Assembly (NCBI GenBank): GCA_965231905.1
Contig: CBDDOO010000001.1
Span: 682,001-746,000 of the forward strand
Reading direction: 5' to 3'
DNA length: 64,000 nt
From: G963663315 sp965231905
GTDB lineage: Bacteria > Pseudomonadota > Gammaproteobacteria > Arenicellales > Poriferihabitantaceae
The notes under the pieces are model-generated. The model did not search any database. It was not told the DNA's origin and saw only the letters and a program-made list of their open reading frames with translations. Position numbers and translations under genes: made by a program. Within the stretch, counting starts at the first letter, position 1. Every line of letters begins with the position of its first letter. This document shows, piece by piece, positions 33,061 to 42,349 of this stretch.

Positions 33061-33975
33061 CTAATCCAGCCCGACATTCACCTTGAATCCGCCCTTGGCG
33101 TTCATCGTCAAATGCCCATCAACCACCGCATAACTCCATTTGGCGCTTTTCCGTAGCCCGCCGAGCGGATAGACATGCACCCCGCTGATGCCGGAACCGG
33201 GGTCATTGGCTGCGTAATCCGCCAGATTGGCAACCAGTTTATCGGGGGCATTGACAGACATCAACCGGGTCACGTTTTTTGTCTGTCGGGTCAGGAATTT
33301 AATGGAATTGCCGATACCGCAGTTCCTGGCATGCATCAGCAGGGTTTTCAACGTCGCCAGTCCCGGTATGCCGATGTGAACCGGAAGGATGTTGCCGTCG
33401 GCCTGCAGCATCCGGTCCCAGGCAATGACCGGCGCGCTTTCGAAGGCGAACTGCGTGACCAGGTGCATTTTGGCGTCGGTTCGCTGGCTGAATTCATTTT
33501 TCCATCTCAAGGCGGACAGGATCGCCTCATCGGACATGTCCGGGCTGCCTTCCGGATGGCCGGCCAGGCCAATCGTAGTGATGCCGTGTTTATCGAACAG
33601 TCCCGTATCGAGCAGTTGCATGGAGTCGTGGAAGTCGCCGACCGGATTATCGACCGCTCCGGCGATACACAGCGCCCGCTCCACTCCTGCCTCAGCCACA
33701 ACCAGACTGAGATATTGATCCAGTGTCCTGCGGTTGGCAATACTGCGGGCCGCGAAATGCGGGACCGGAATGAAACCTTCATCACGAAGCCGTTTTGCCA
33801 CGGCAACGGTGTCGTTAAAATCGGACCCCGGCAGGAAAGTGATATACACTACAGTACCATGGCGCAGATGTTCTCTGAAATCAGCTATTCTGGTTGCAGA
33901 AGCCGGGGTGGTTTCAGCGGTGAATCCGCTCATGAACTGCTGGATCTGCCGAACTTGTCGGCCTGTGTTTGCCAT
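33061..33975 (-). CDS. Methylenetetrahydrofolate reductase-like protein
   Basis: 304 residues, TIM-barrel MetF-like. Family blocks: YITFLPGSDFNDTVAVAKRL, DEGFIPVPHFAARSI, CIAGAVDNPVGDFHDSMQLL, TIGLAGHPEGSPDMSDE, LVTQFAFESAPVIAWD and VHIGIPGLATLKTLLMHARN. Compared with true MetF the N-terminal E-x-F-P-P strand is diverged, so it belongs to a MetF-related subgroup. It could reduce methylene-THF or act in another C1 reaction. It starts one base after the norB stop (TAAAATG) and is therefore likely cotranscribed with the NO reductase gene, which is odd. Confidence 0.75.
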   Translation of the reverse strand: MANTGRQVRQIQQFMSGFTAETTPASATRIADFREHLRHGTVVYITFLPGSDFNDTVAVAKRLRDEGFIPVPHFAARSIANRRTLDQYLSLVVAEAGVERALCIAGAVDNPVGDFHDSMQLLDTGLFDKHGITTIGLAGHPEGSPDMSDEAILSALRWKNEFSQRTDAKMHLVTQFAFESAPVIAWDRMLQADGNILPVHIGIPGLATLKTLLMHARNCGIGNSIKFLTRQTKNVTRLMSVNAPDKLVANLADYAANDPGSGISGVHVYPLGGLRKSAKWSYAVVDGHLTMNAKGGFKVNVGLD

Positions 33976-33976
33976 T

Positions 33977-36250
33977 TTATTTTCTTTGCCGGTATAGCTG
34001 GACGGTGAACACCACCAATGCCAGCACGCCTGCGGCGAAAACGATATCCCCCGGAACCCGCGCCCAGACCAGTCCCTCCATCAGTTCGCTGTGTACGAAC
34101 TCTGCCGAGCGGGCATACCAGTAGCCGTGCTTGTAGGCGTTGATGGCCTGCCATGCCCCTTGCGGCAGCAGCGACAGGAATACCATCATTGCGAGGCCGA
34201 TATTGAAACACCAGAATGAGATTTTCAGCCATTTGCCCTGCCAGGCGGCGGAGTCGGTCAGCCCGCGCAAACAGAACAGCATCAAGCCGATTCCGAGCAT
34301 GCCATATACTCCGAACAGCGCGGCGTGGCCGTGGGTCGCGGTGGTATTCAGTCCCTGCATGTAGTACAGCGCCAGGGGAGGGTTGATCAGGAATCCGAGC
34401 AATCCGGCGCCGACGAAATTCCAGAACAATACCGCCGAGAAAAACATCAATGGCCATTTGTAGTAGTCTATCCACGGAGCTTCGCGTTCCATTTTCGAGT
34501 GGTTGTATGCTTCAAATCCAATCACCACCAGCGGGATCACTTCGAGCGCGGAAAAAACGCCGCCGAGCGCCAGTACCCCGATTGGCGTACCGCTCCAGTA
34601 GAGATGGTGAAACGTTCCGAGTACACCGCCACACAGGAATATGATCGTTGCGAACAGTACCGAAATAGTGGCGGTGGATTGACGCAGCAGCCCCATTTTG
34701 ACGAACAGCAGGGCAATGATGGTGGTTGCAAATACTTCAAATACGCCTTCAACCCACAGGTGCACCACCCACCAGCGCCAGTATTCCATAATGCTGATAT
34801 GGGTATTCTGCCCCCACATCAGGCCGGCGCCATAAAGCAGGCCGATGGACGTCGAAGCGACCACAAGCAGCCAGATCAGGGAAGTGTTGCCGCCGCTTTT
34901 GAAGGCTGGAAGCAGGGCCCGAAGCATCAGCGCCAGCCAGACGAGCAGCCCGATGAACAGGAACAGTTGCCAGAACCGGCCGAGGTCCACGTATTCGTAG
35001 CCCTGGTGCCCGAACCAGAAGTTGGCGGTCAGGCTTTCAAAGTACTGGTTGATGCCAAGCCATTCCCCGGTCAGCGACCCGACTACGATGATCAACAGGC
35101 AGATATACAGGAAATTGACCCCGAATCGCTGAAAGCGGGGTTCGTGCCCTGAAACCAGGGGCGCCACGTACAGGCCGGTTGCCAGCCACGCGGTCGCAAT
35201 CCAGAATACGGCCAACTGGGTATGCCAGGTTCTGGTCACCGAGTAGGGCAGATATTCCGCTAACGGAAACCCATAAAAATCCTGTCCTTCCACGGCATAG
35301 TGGGCGGTCACTATACCGAGGAATATCTGCGCGCCGATCAACGCCACAACCGTCCAGAAATATTTTCCGGTGGCGCGCATGGAGGGGGTAATGGTAGCGG
35401 CGGCCAGCAGGTTGGTGGGGGAGGTTCCACCCTCCGGCGTCATGTCGTCCCGCCACAAATCGTATTGTTTCGCATAAAACCAGACCAGAGCGCCGATTCC
35501 GGCCAGCAGCAGGAAGATGCTGACGAAGGTCCATACGAACAATTCCACGCTCGGAGTATTCCCGACCAGCGGCTCATACGGCCAGTTACTGGTATAGGAG
35601 ATCGAAGCGCCGGGCCGGGTCGCGGTAGCGCTCCAGGCAGTCCAGAAAACAAAGGCGGTCAGCGCGTGCATATCGCCGTCCGCCAGGGTGGTGGATGGAG
35701 AAAATGCGTATTGCTCTCTCAGCCGTTGCGAGGTTTCGGAGCCGGTGTTCTGGAATATATCCGCGTAATGGGCGCTTACCTGTCTGATTGCGCGCGCCCG
35801 GTTTTGTGAAACCGTGACCGCGCCGGTCCCGGGGTCCCAGGTATTTTCCTTCATCTCAAGACGCGCCTGCACTTTCAGCGCTTCTTGTTGCGCGATGGGG
35901 AGCGCCGCATAGCCGGTATTCCAGGTTTCCTGCGCCGAGAGTTCGAGCAACGCCACGACTTCCCTGTGCAGCCAGTCAGCGCTCCAGTCGGGCGCCAGAT
36001 AGCTGCCATGCCCCCAGATTGAGCCTTTCTGCATTCCACCCAGCGACTGCCATATATTCTGCCCCCGGTTTATATCGTTGTCGGAAAACAGCGATTCCCC
36101 ATCAATGGATTGAACAACGGCTGGAATGGGCGGGGCCTTCTGATAAATCTGGCCGCCGAAATAAAGCAGTATTGAAAACATTACAATCATGGATAAAACA
36201 AAAATCATCCATAATCGGCGAACCGTAAATGTGATGTTGTAATCAGTCAT
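33977..36250 (-). CDS. norB: Quinol-dependent nitric oxide reductase (qNOR)
   Basis: 757 residues. After the first membrane helix comes the extra periplasmic domain of qNOR (GESLFSDNDINRGQNIWQSL, SIWGHGSYLAPDWSADWLHR), replacing NorC. The heme-copper oxidase fold follows, with YWRWWVVHLWVEGVFEVFAT and ATHGHAALFGVYGMLGIGLM carrying the histidine ligands. It reduces NO to N2O with electrons from quinol, for NO detoxification or denitrification. No NorC or nitrite reductase gene is in the window, so detoxification is the simpler reading. Confidence 0.93.
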   Translation of the reverse strand: MTDYNITFTVRRLWMIFVLSMIVMFSILLYFGGQIYQKAPPIPAVVQSIDGESLFSDNDINRGQNIWQSLGGMQKGSIWGHGSYLAPDWSADWLHREVVALLELSAQETWNTGYAALPIAQQEALKVQARLEMKENTWDPGTGAVTVSQNRARAIRQVSAHYADIFQNTGSETSQRLREQYAFSPSTTLADGDMHALTAFVFWTAWSATATRPGASISYTSNWPYEPLVGNTPSVELFVWTFVSIFLLLAGIGALVWFYAKQYDLWRDDMTPEGGTSPTNLLAAATITPSMRATGKYFWTVVALIGAQIFLGIVTAHYAVEGQDFYGFPLAEYLPYSVTRTWHTQLAVFWIATAWLATGLYVAPLVSGHEPRFQRFGVNFLYICLLIIVVGSLTGEWLGINQYFESLTANFWFGHQGYEYVDLGRFWQLFLFIGLLVWLALMLRALLPAFKSGGNTSLIWLLVVASTSIGLLYGAGLMWGQNTHISIMEYWRWWVVHLWVEGVFEVFATTIIALLFVKMGLLRQSTATISVLFATIIFLCGGVLGTFHHLYWSGTPIGVLALGGVFSALEVIPLVVIGFEAYNHSKMEREAPWIDYYKWPLMFFSAVLFWNFVGAGLLGFLINPPLALYYMQGLNTTATHGHAALFGVYGMLGIGLMLFCLRGLTDSAAWQGKWLKISFWCFNIGLAMMVFLSLLPQGAWQAINAYKHGYWYARSAEFVHSELMEGLVWARVPGDIVFAAGVLALVVFTVQLYRQRK

Positions 36251-36336
36251 GAGAGCGGGCCTTTTCTAAAACCGGATTTTACCTGAAAAAATGGCTTTCG
36301 AGCAGAACCGGTCTGTTTATGTTGTTCATATTTGAT

Positions 36337-36366
36337 TTGTTCGCATTGTCTTTCACCGGGTATAAT
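36337..36366 (+). promoter_or_regulatory. Candidate promoter of the pitrilysin-like gene
   Basis: A perfect TATAAT at 36361-36366 is preceded by TTGTTC (36337-36342) with 18-base spacing. It lies in the 159-base region between divergent norB and the protease gene, about 40 bases upstream of the protease start. The -35 match is only three of six. Confidence 0.45.
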
Positions 36367-36409
36367 TCAGCGCCTGATTTGAACCACAGATAAAAACTCC
36401 TGCCCGGAA

Positions 36410-39289
36410 TTGGATTTGATCACCCGGATTTTACTCGTTGCGCTGCTTTTTTGTTCGAGCTTTGCCGCCCTGGCCGAAACTTGCCCCACCATTGTGGTCA
36501 GCAGTCCCGCCGACCGCAAGGACTATTGTTATATCGAACTGGACAATCGACTGAAGGTTCTGCTGGTTTCCGACCCGACTACGGATCTGTCGGCGGCGGC
36601 GCTGGATGTTTATACCGGCAGCGGTTCCGACCCCGATGACTGGCAGGGGCTGGCGCACTTTCTGGAACACATGCTCTTCCTCGGTACCCGAAAATACCCG
36701 CAAGTGGACGGGTATCAGGAATTTCTCAAGAATCACGGAGGTTTCGGCAACGCCTGGACCTCGTTCAGTCATACCAACTATCATTTCAGTGTCGGCACGG
36801 ATTATCTGGAACCGGCGCTGGACCGGTTTTCACAGTTCTTTATCGCGCCGACATTCGACCAGACCTATGTAGACCGCGAGAGGTCGGTGGTTCATTCTGA
36901 ATATCAGGCCAGGAAAAAAAACGAGCGGCGACGCCTTTGGGATGCGCGCAAACAATGGCTGAATCCATCCCATCCGGCATCACGGTTTTCAATCGGCTCG
37001 CTCGATACGTTGCGCGACCGGGATGGGGTTTCAGCCCGTGACAGGCTGATCGAATTTTATGACCAGCGCTATTCGGCCAATATCATGACGCTGGTTATTC
37101 TCGGGAAAGAGTCGCTTGATCAACTGGAACGAATGGCCAGACAATATTTCTCAGCAATACCGGATAAAAATCTGGCCCCGCAGAAGTTTACCCAACCCTA
37201 CATGAATCCCGACCTGGCCCCGGCCCGGCTGAACAGTGTCCCGGAAGAAGAGCGGAACAGTGTCAGTTTCGTGTTTCCGATACCGTCGACGCTGAACGAG
37301 TATCACGCCAAGCCGCTCGATTATCTTGCCGGATTGCTGGGCCACGAGGGGGATGGGTCACTGTATGCCGCGCTCAAGGATGCCGGCTGGGTGGAGGGAC
37401 TGCGAGCGGGCCGGGGTTACATGGATCAGGTGCAGGGACAGATTGAAATCCACATCAGGTTGACCCGGCAGGGCTTGCAGCGGATTGACCGGATCGGAGA
37501 GGCTCTGTTCCGGGCTATCGCGCTGATAAGGGACACGGGCATCCGGAAATGGAGATTCGAGGAGCAGGGTAAACTCGCGCAACTCGATTTTCGCTTCGCC
37601 CAGGAACGCGATCCGGCAAGGGTCGTACAATCGCTGGCTTCACGTTTGCATCTTTACCAGCCGCTTGATGTCTTGCAGGGACCGTATCTTTTCCGTACTT
37701 TTGACGCGGAGCGCGTCCGGGGGTTGCTGGCCCGGCTGAACCCGGAGAATGTCTATGTCAATGTGGTTTCGCAAGACCTCGAGGCCGACCGGGTTACCGG
37801 GTACTATGATGTTCACTACAGCATCGAGAAAATACCCGATGAATGGATCGCCCGCTGGAGCGAAGCGCTGAGCGGTGACGCCGCCTTGTCGATAACCGGA
37901 GAGGTCGGGGAATTGAGCCTGCCGGCGGCCAACCCGTATATCCCGCAACGGCTGGACCTGATCGGATTCGAGCATCCCTCGCCCGCTCCACAACCCATCC
38001 AGACCGGCTCCGGCATCATGCTGTGGTATCAGCCAGACGATGAATTCGCTACGCCGCGGGCCAATTTTTACTGTGGTATCCTGTCGCCGGCGGCCAATAG
38101 CAGCGCGGATAACGCGACGCTGGCGGAACTGGTTGTGCGCTTGGTTGCAAGCCAGCTCGACAAGGCTGTCTATCCGGCTTTGCTGGCCGGTCTGGATTAC
38201 GACCTGTATCGCCATAGCAAGGGGATTTCGGTAAAACTGGGCGGCTATGAGGACAGGCAATCGGAGCTTCTCCGGCTGATTGTCGACGCATTCGCGCATC
38301 CGCGATTCGATGAGCGGCGTTTCGAGGTGGTCAAGGCCGGATTGCAGCGTGAATTGAATAATGTTGGCAGGCAAACACCATCAAACCAGTCGATCCATGA
38401 ATTATACCGATTATTGCTGTTGCCTTACTGGACCGAGTCGGAAAGATTGCAGGCGCTGGCGAATATAACCCTGCAGGACGTTGAGGAATATCTCGCCCGG
38501 TTTTTCCGGTTCGTTACGGTGAATTGCCTGTCTCACGGAGACGTCAGCCTGGAAAGCTCACTTGAGCGGGTAGCCATTATTGACTCGCTGTTCGTCAACA
38601 GCGAATTCGTTGAAGAAGACTTCGCCCCTGAAGTTCGTATTCTTGAGCGGTCAAAACGGTATCTGAGGACAGTCGGGACGGAACATACCGACTCAGCCTT
38701 GTCATGGTACTATCAGGGTTGGCGACCCACGGTCCGGGAAAGGGCGAAAGCGGCGTTGTTGGCGAATTTGCTTGAATCGCCTTTTTATACCCGGTTGCGC
38801 ACCGATAACCGGGCAGGGTACCTTGTTTACAGTAGCGTCCTGAATATCCTGCGAATGCCGGCGCTGTTATTTTCCGTACAAAGTCCGAGCCATTCCCCGG
38901 TGCAGATCAAGGCGCTGTTTGACGAGTTCATAACGGATTTCTCCGGGCAGTTGGATCAGATGACCCAGGCCCGGTTCGAAACGATCAGGTCAGGATTGCT
39001 GATTGAGGTGCGACGACAAGACAACAATCTCGCCGAACGCAGTGATCGCTACTGGACGGAAATTGATCGGGGGGAATTCGGTTTCGACAGCCGGAAGCAA
39101 TTTGATGACGCATTGTCGGTGTTGACCCTGGACGAAATGCGGCAATACTTTCAGGTTCTGATTGCCACGCCGGGAGGAGAACTGGTCGTGCAGATGGCCG
39201 GTAATCCGGAGCATTCAGACGATGGTCTGATTCGGGGGCAGGGCTTTGAGGTAACCGGAGACGCGACCGTATTTCGGGAACGATACTAA
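36410..39289 (+). CDS. ptrA: Pitrilysin/insulinase-family (M16) zinc protease
   Basis: 959 residues, start uncertain (TTG at 36410), with a cleavable signal peptide (LLVALLFCSSFAALA). The inverted zinc motif HxxEH is in LAHFLEHMLFLGTRKYPQVD, and the downstream glutamate region is RERSVVHSEYQ. Full four-domain length like E. coli protease III. The C-terminal half lacks the zinc site, as usual. A periplasmic enzyme degrading small peptides. It ends 23 bases before pncC. Confidence 0.92.
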   Translation: MDLITRILLVALLFCSSFAALAETCPTIVVSSPADRKDYCYIELDNRLKVLLVSDPTTDLSAAALDVYTGSGSDPDDWQGLAHFLEHMLFLGTRKYPQVDGYQEFLKNHGGFGNAWTSFSHTNYHFSVGTDYLEPALDRFSQFFIAPTFDQTYVDRERSVVHSEYQARKKNERRRLWDARKQWLNPSHPASRFSIGSLDTLRDRDGVSARDRLIEFYDQRYSANIMTLVILGKESLDQLERMARQYFSAIPDKNLAPQKFTQPYMNPDLAPARLNSVPEEERNSVSFVFPIPSTLNEYHAKPLDYLAGLLGHEGDGSLYAALKDAGWVEGLRAGRGYMDQVQGQIEIHIRLTRQGLQRIDRIGEALFRAIALIRDTGIRKWRFEEQGKLAQLDFRFAQERDPARVVQSLASRLHLYQPLDVLQGPYLFRTFDAERVRGLLARLNPENVYVNVVSQDLEADRVTGYYDVHYSIEKIPDEWIARWSEALSGDAALSITGEVGELSLPAANPYIPQRLDLIGFEHPSPAPQPIQTGSGIMLWYQPDDEFATPRANFYCGILSPAANSSADNATLAELVVRLVASQLDKAVYPALLAGLDYDLYRHSKGISVKLGGYEDRQSELLRLIVDAFAHPRFDERRFEVVKAGLQRELNNVGRQTPSNQSIHELYRLLLLPYWTESERLQALANITLQDVEEYLARFFRFVTVNCLSHGDVSLESSLERVAIIDSLFVNSEFVEEDFAPEVRILERSKRYLRTVGTEHTDSALSWYYQGWRPTVRERAKAALLANLLESPFYTRLRTDNRAGYLVYSSVLNILRMPALLFSVQSPSHSPVQIKALFDEFITDFSGQLDQMTQARFETIRSGLLIEVRRQDNNLAERSDRYWTEIDRGEFGFDSRKQFDDALSVLTLDEMRQYFQVLIATPGGELVVQMAGNPEHSDDGLIRGQGFEVTGDATVFRERY

Positions 39290-39312
39290 AGAGGCAGCCA
39301 GACAGGCAATTG

Positions 39313-39807
39313 ATGCCAGGTGAACGAAGACAATCGCTGGTTGCAGAGCTCGCTGACCGGTTGACGACCGCTTCTGCCAGGGTGACCACGGTGGAGTCGT
39401 GCACCGGAGGCGGTATCGCCTTTGCCTTGACTGAAATGGCGGGAAGTTCAAACTGGTTCGAGCGCGGCCTGGTCACATACAGCAATCAGGCGAAATCGGA
39501 GTTGGCGGGGGCGCCGATGGAATTGATTATCGCCAATGGCGCGGTCAGTGAAGCCGTTGCGGCGGCGATGGCTGCCGGTGGCCGGGTCAGGGCAGGCGCT
39601 GAATACTGCATGTCAGTCACCGGTATTGCCGGGCCGGGCGGCGGCTCAACGGGCAAGCCGGTTGGTATGGTTTGTTTTGGCTGGGTCGGTCCGCGTCATG
39701 TCCCGCAGACGGATACGGCGCTGTTCGATGGTGACCGGCACAGGGTCCGGGAACAGGCGATTGACTTTGCCCTGTGCGGATTGCTGGACCGTTGGCAGTC
39801 CCTTTGA
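39313..39807 (+). CDS. pncC: CinA-type nicotinamide-nucleotide amidohydrolase
   Basis: 164 residues from the ATG at 39313. Single CinA C-terminal domain: TTVESCTGGGIAFALTEMAG, GLVTYSNQAKSELAGAP, GAVSEAVAAAMAAGGRVRAG, and SVTGIAGPGGGSTGKPVGMV. PncC deamidates NMN to nicotinate mononucleotide in NAD recycling. Same direction as the protease gene and probably transcribed with it. Confidence 0.93.
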   Translation: MPGERRQSLVAELADRLTTASARVTTVESCTGGGIAFALTEMAGSSNWFERGLVTYSNQAKSELAGAPMELIIANGAVSEAVAAAMAAGGRVRAGAEYCMSVTGIAGPGGGSTGKPVGMVCFGWVGPRHVPQTDTALFDGDRHRVREQAIDFALCGLLDRWQSL

Positions 39808-39839
39808 TGTGAGCGTGTGAGAGCGCGCTGAAACGGATA

Positions 39840-39861
39840 CTCACCGCTGGTGGCCGGTGAG
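39840..39861 (+). terminator. Hairpin after pncC
   Basis: CTCACCG (39840-39846) pairs with CGGTGAG (39855-39861) around an 8-base loop, followed by an A/T-rich stretch (tgaatataatt) but no clean T run. A probable 3' end of the ptrA-pncC transcript, before the potA promoter region. Confidence 0.4.
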
Positions 39862-39967
39862 TGAATATAATTGCGTTTATGTTTGAATTTATGGATTGAA
39901 TCAGTTACAGTTGACTTTTCTGTATCAGGTGGATTTCTTCGGAACAATTACTGGCGGATAGAACGTT

Positions 39968-41062
39968 ATGAGTGACAATAATGCATTGGTCCGGTTTGAG
40001 AACATCCAGAAGAGTTATGACGGCGAAACTCTGGTAGTCAAGAACCTGAATCTGGATGTGGCGGAGGGGGAATTTCTCACTATGTTGGGGCCTTCCGGCT
40101 CCGGCAAAACCACCTGCCTGATGATGCTGGCCGGATTTGAACCCGCCACCCATGGTGAAATCTGGCTGAAAGGCCAGGGCATCAACAATGTGGCTCCGCA
40201 CAAGCGCGGGATCGGCATGGTTTTCCAGAATTACGCCCTGTTCCCGCACATGACGGTCGCTGAAAATCTGGCATTCCCTCTCGAGGTTCGCAGAATGAGC
40301 AAAAGCGAACGTGAGCAGCGAGTCAAACGGGCGCTGGACATGGTACAGCTTGGAGCGTTTGGAGACAGGCGACCGGCCCAGCTTTCCGGGGGGCAGCAAC
40401 AGCGTGTCGCAGTCGCCAGGTCACTGGTTTTTGATCCGGATCTGGTGTTGATGGACGAGCCGCTCGGCGCGCTCGACAAGAACCTGCGTGAGCAGATGCA
40501 GTATGAAATCAAGCACATGCACGAGAATCTTGGCCTGACCGTGGTCTACGTGACTCACGACCAGAGCGAAGCGTTGACCATGTCGAACCGTATCGCCGTA
40601 TTTGACGACGGGATCATCCAGCAGTGCGCCCCGCCGGCCGTGCTCTACGAGAAACCGGAAAACGCATTCTGCGCCAACTTCATAGGCGAAAACAATCGCT
40701 TTCTGGGCGTGGTTTCCGAGGATCTCGGTGATAGCGTCAAGGCTGAAATTGATGGTGGCGGCGTGATCCATGCGAACAAGATCAATGTGGAAGGCGTCGG
40801 TCAGCGAACCACGTTGTCCCTGCGCCCGGAGCGGGTCGTCGTTTCCCCACCGGCTGGCAGCCTGCCGAACATTTTCACGGCCAGGGCAGAAGAACTGATT
40901 TACCTCGGTGACCATATCAGGACGCGGTTTACTGTTTGCGGTCATGACGACTTTATTTGTAAAATCCCGAATTCCGCCGGGATGACCAGCCTCCAGGAGG
41001 GGGATTCTGTGTCGATTGGCTGGAATGTGGAGGATTGCCGTGCACTGGATGCGTCCGATTGA
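39968..41062 (+). CDS. potA: Spermidine/putrescine ABC importer ATP-binding protein
   Basis: 364 residues. Walker A GPSGSGKTTCLMMLAGFE, signature LSGGQQQRVAVARSL, Walker B LVLMDEPLGALDKNLR, and a C-terminal TOBE regulatory domain (after about residue 270, LSLRPERVVVSPPAGS). The order potA-potD-potB-potC on one strand is that of polyamine-type ABC importers. The substrate could be another polyamine or a related cation. Confidence 0.9.
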   Translation: MSDNNALVRFENIQKSYDGETLVVKNLNLDVAEGEFLTMLGPSGSGKTTCLMMLAGFEPATHGEIWLKGQGINNVAPHKRGIGMVFQNYALFPHMTVAENLAFPLEVRRMSKSEREQRVKRALDMVQLGAFGDRRPAQLSGGQQQRVAVARSLVFDPDLVLMDEPLGALDKNLREQMQYEIKHMHENLGLTVVYVTHDQSEALTMSNRIAVFDDGIIQQCAPPAVLYEKPENAFCANFIGENNRFLGVVSEDLGDSVKAEIDGGGVIHANKINVEGVGQRTTLSLRPERVVVSPPAGSLPNIFTARAEELIYLGDHIRTRFTVCGHDDFICKIPNSAGMTSLQEGDSVSIGWNVEDCRALDASD

Positions 41063-41147
41063 CGGTCACGGGATGCGGGCAAGCCATAGTTTTCCGTTTT
41101 ATTTTTTGACAACAAATGTTTCTTGAATCAGGAGGAGAATTCCTACA

Positions 41148-42239
41148 ATGAACAAAACCCTTAAACAAACCCTGCTGGCGACGGCGGCATTCGGTCTGGT
41201 CACCGCGGCGCACGCGGAAACCGAACTGGTGATCGTGTCATGGGGCGGCGCTTATACCGCAAGCCAGCAAAACGCTTATCATGAACCGTATATGGCGCTC
41301 AATCCCGATGTCAAGATCATCAATGATGATTCCGCCGGTGAAGCGGTCGCCAAGATTCGGGCCATGAATGAAGCTGGCAACGTGACCTGGGCGCTGGTCG
41401 ATATGGTGCCATCCGACGCCATCCTGTTGTGCGACGAAGGCTTGCTGGAAGAAGTCAACCATGATGAAATTCTGGCTCCGGCGCCGGACGGCTCTCCCGC
41501 TTCTGTCGATTATGGCGACATGATCGTATCCCCGTGCTTTATCCCGACCATCGTTTATTCGACCACATTCGGTTATCGCACCGACCTGGTCAGCGAAGCG
41601 CCGACTTCCATCCATGATGTATTTGATCTGGAGAAAATTCCAGGCAAGCGGGCGCTTGAGAAAAAGCCGATCGGCAATCTGGAATGGGCATTGATCGCGG
41701 ATGGCGTGGACCCTGCTGACGTCTATGACGTAATGAGTACCGATGAGGGCATAGAACGCGCCCTGGCCAAGCTCGATACCATCAAGGATAGCGTGATCTG
41801 GTGGGACAAGGGAGCGCAGACTCCGCAGTTGCTGGCGGATGGCGAAATCGTAATGGGCTCCACCTATAACGGTCGCTTGTTCTCGGTTATTGAAGAGGAA
41901 AAACAACCGATCGCAATGATGTGGGACTGGCAGGTGTTTGATCTGGACGGCTGGGTTATTCCGAAAGGCGCGCCGCATCGTGAGGAAGTTCTTGAATATC
42001 TGAACTACGCGACCGATACCCAGCGTCTGGCGGATCAGGCGAAATTTATTTCCTACGGTCCGGCCCGCGCTTCGTCCGCGACCATGATCGGCAGGCATGC
42101 GACCCTGGATATTGAAATGGCGCCACACATGCCGACCGCTCCGGATAACGCAAAAACGACCCTTCTGTTCAACTATGAGTTCTGGGCGGACAATCGGGAC
42201 GACCTGACTGAACGGTTCAATTCCTGGCTGGCTCAATAA
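41148..42239 (+). CDS. potD: Polyamine-type periplasmic binding protein
   Basis: 363 residues, strong AGGAGGAG ribosome-binding site. Sec signal peptide (LLATAAFGLVTAAHA, cleavage before ETELVIVSWGG). The PotD/PotF fold is supported by LVIVSWGGAYTASQQNAYHE, KPIGNLEWALIADGVDP and NGRLFSVIEEEKQPIAMMWD. It binds substrate in the periplasm and delivers it to PotBC. A strong hairpin follows the gene, allowing more PotD than permease to be made. Confidence 0.88.
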   Translation: MNKTLKQTLLATAAFGLVTAAHAETELVIVSWGGAYTASQQNAYHEPYMALNPDVKIINDDSAGEAVAKIRAMNEAGNVTWALVDMVPSDAILLCDEGLLEEVNHDEILAPAPDGSPASVDYGDMIVSPCFIPTIVYSTTFGYRTDLVSEAPTSIHDVFDLEKIPGKRALEKKPIGNLEWALIADGVDPADVYDVMSTDEGIERALAKLDTIKDSVIWWDKGAQTPQLLADGEIVMGSTYNGRLFSVIEEEKQPIAMMWDWQVFDLDGWVIPKGAPHREEVLEYLNYATDTQRLADQAKFISYGPARASSATMIGRHATLDIEMAPHMPTAPDNAKTTLLFNYEFWADNRDDLTERFNSWLAQ

Positions 42240-42272
42240 GGCTGGTTGGGTGACTTGTACCAGGTCACAATG

Positions 42273-42313
42273 GATCATCGGGGCGACTGGTTTATGCCCC
42301 GATGATCTTGTTT
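42273..42313 (+). terminator. Intercistronic terminator/attenuator between potD and potB
   Basis: GATCATCGGGGC (42273-42284) and GCCCCGATGATC (42296-42307) form a perfect 12-bp stem with an 11-base loop, followed by TTGTTTT. It has the form of an intrinsic terminator inside the operon and would reduce downstream permease expression or protect the potD message. Confidence 0.8.
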
Positions 42314-42349
42314 TATGAAGACAAGCAGATTGTATGAGTGATATTCAGG

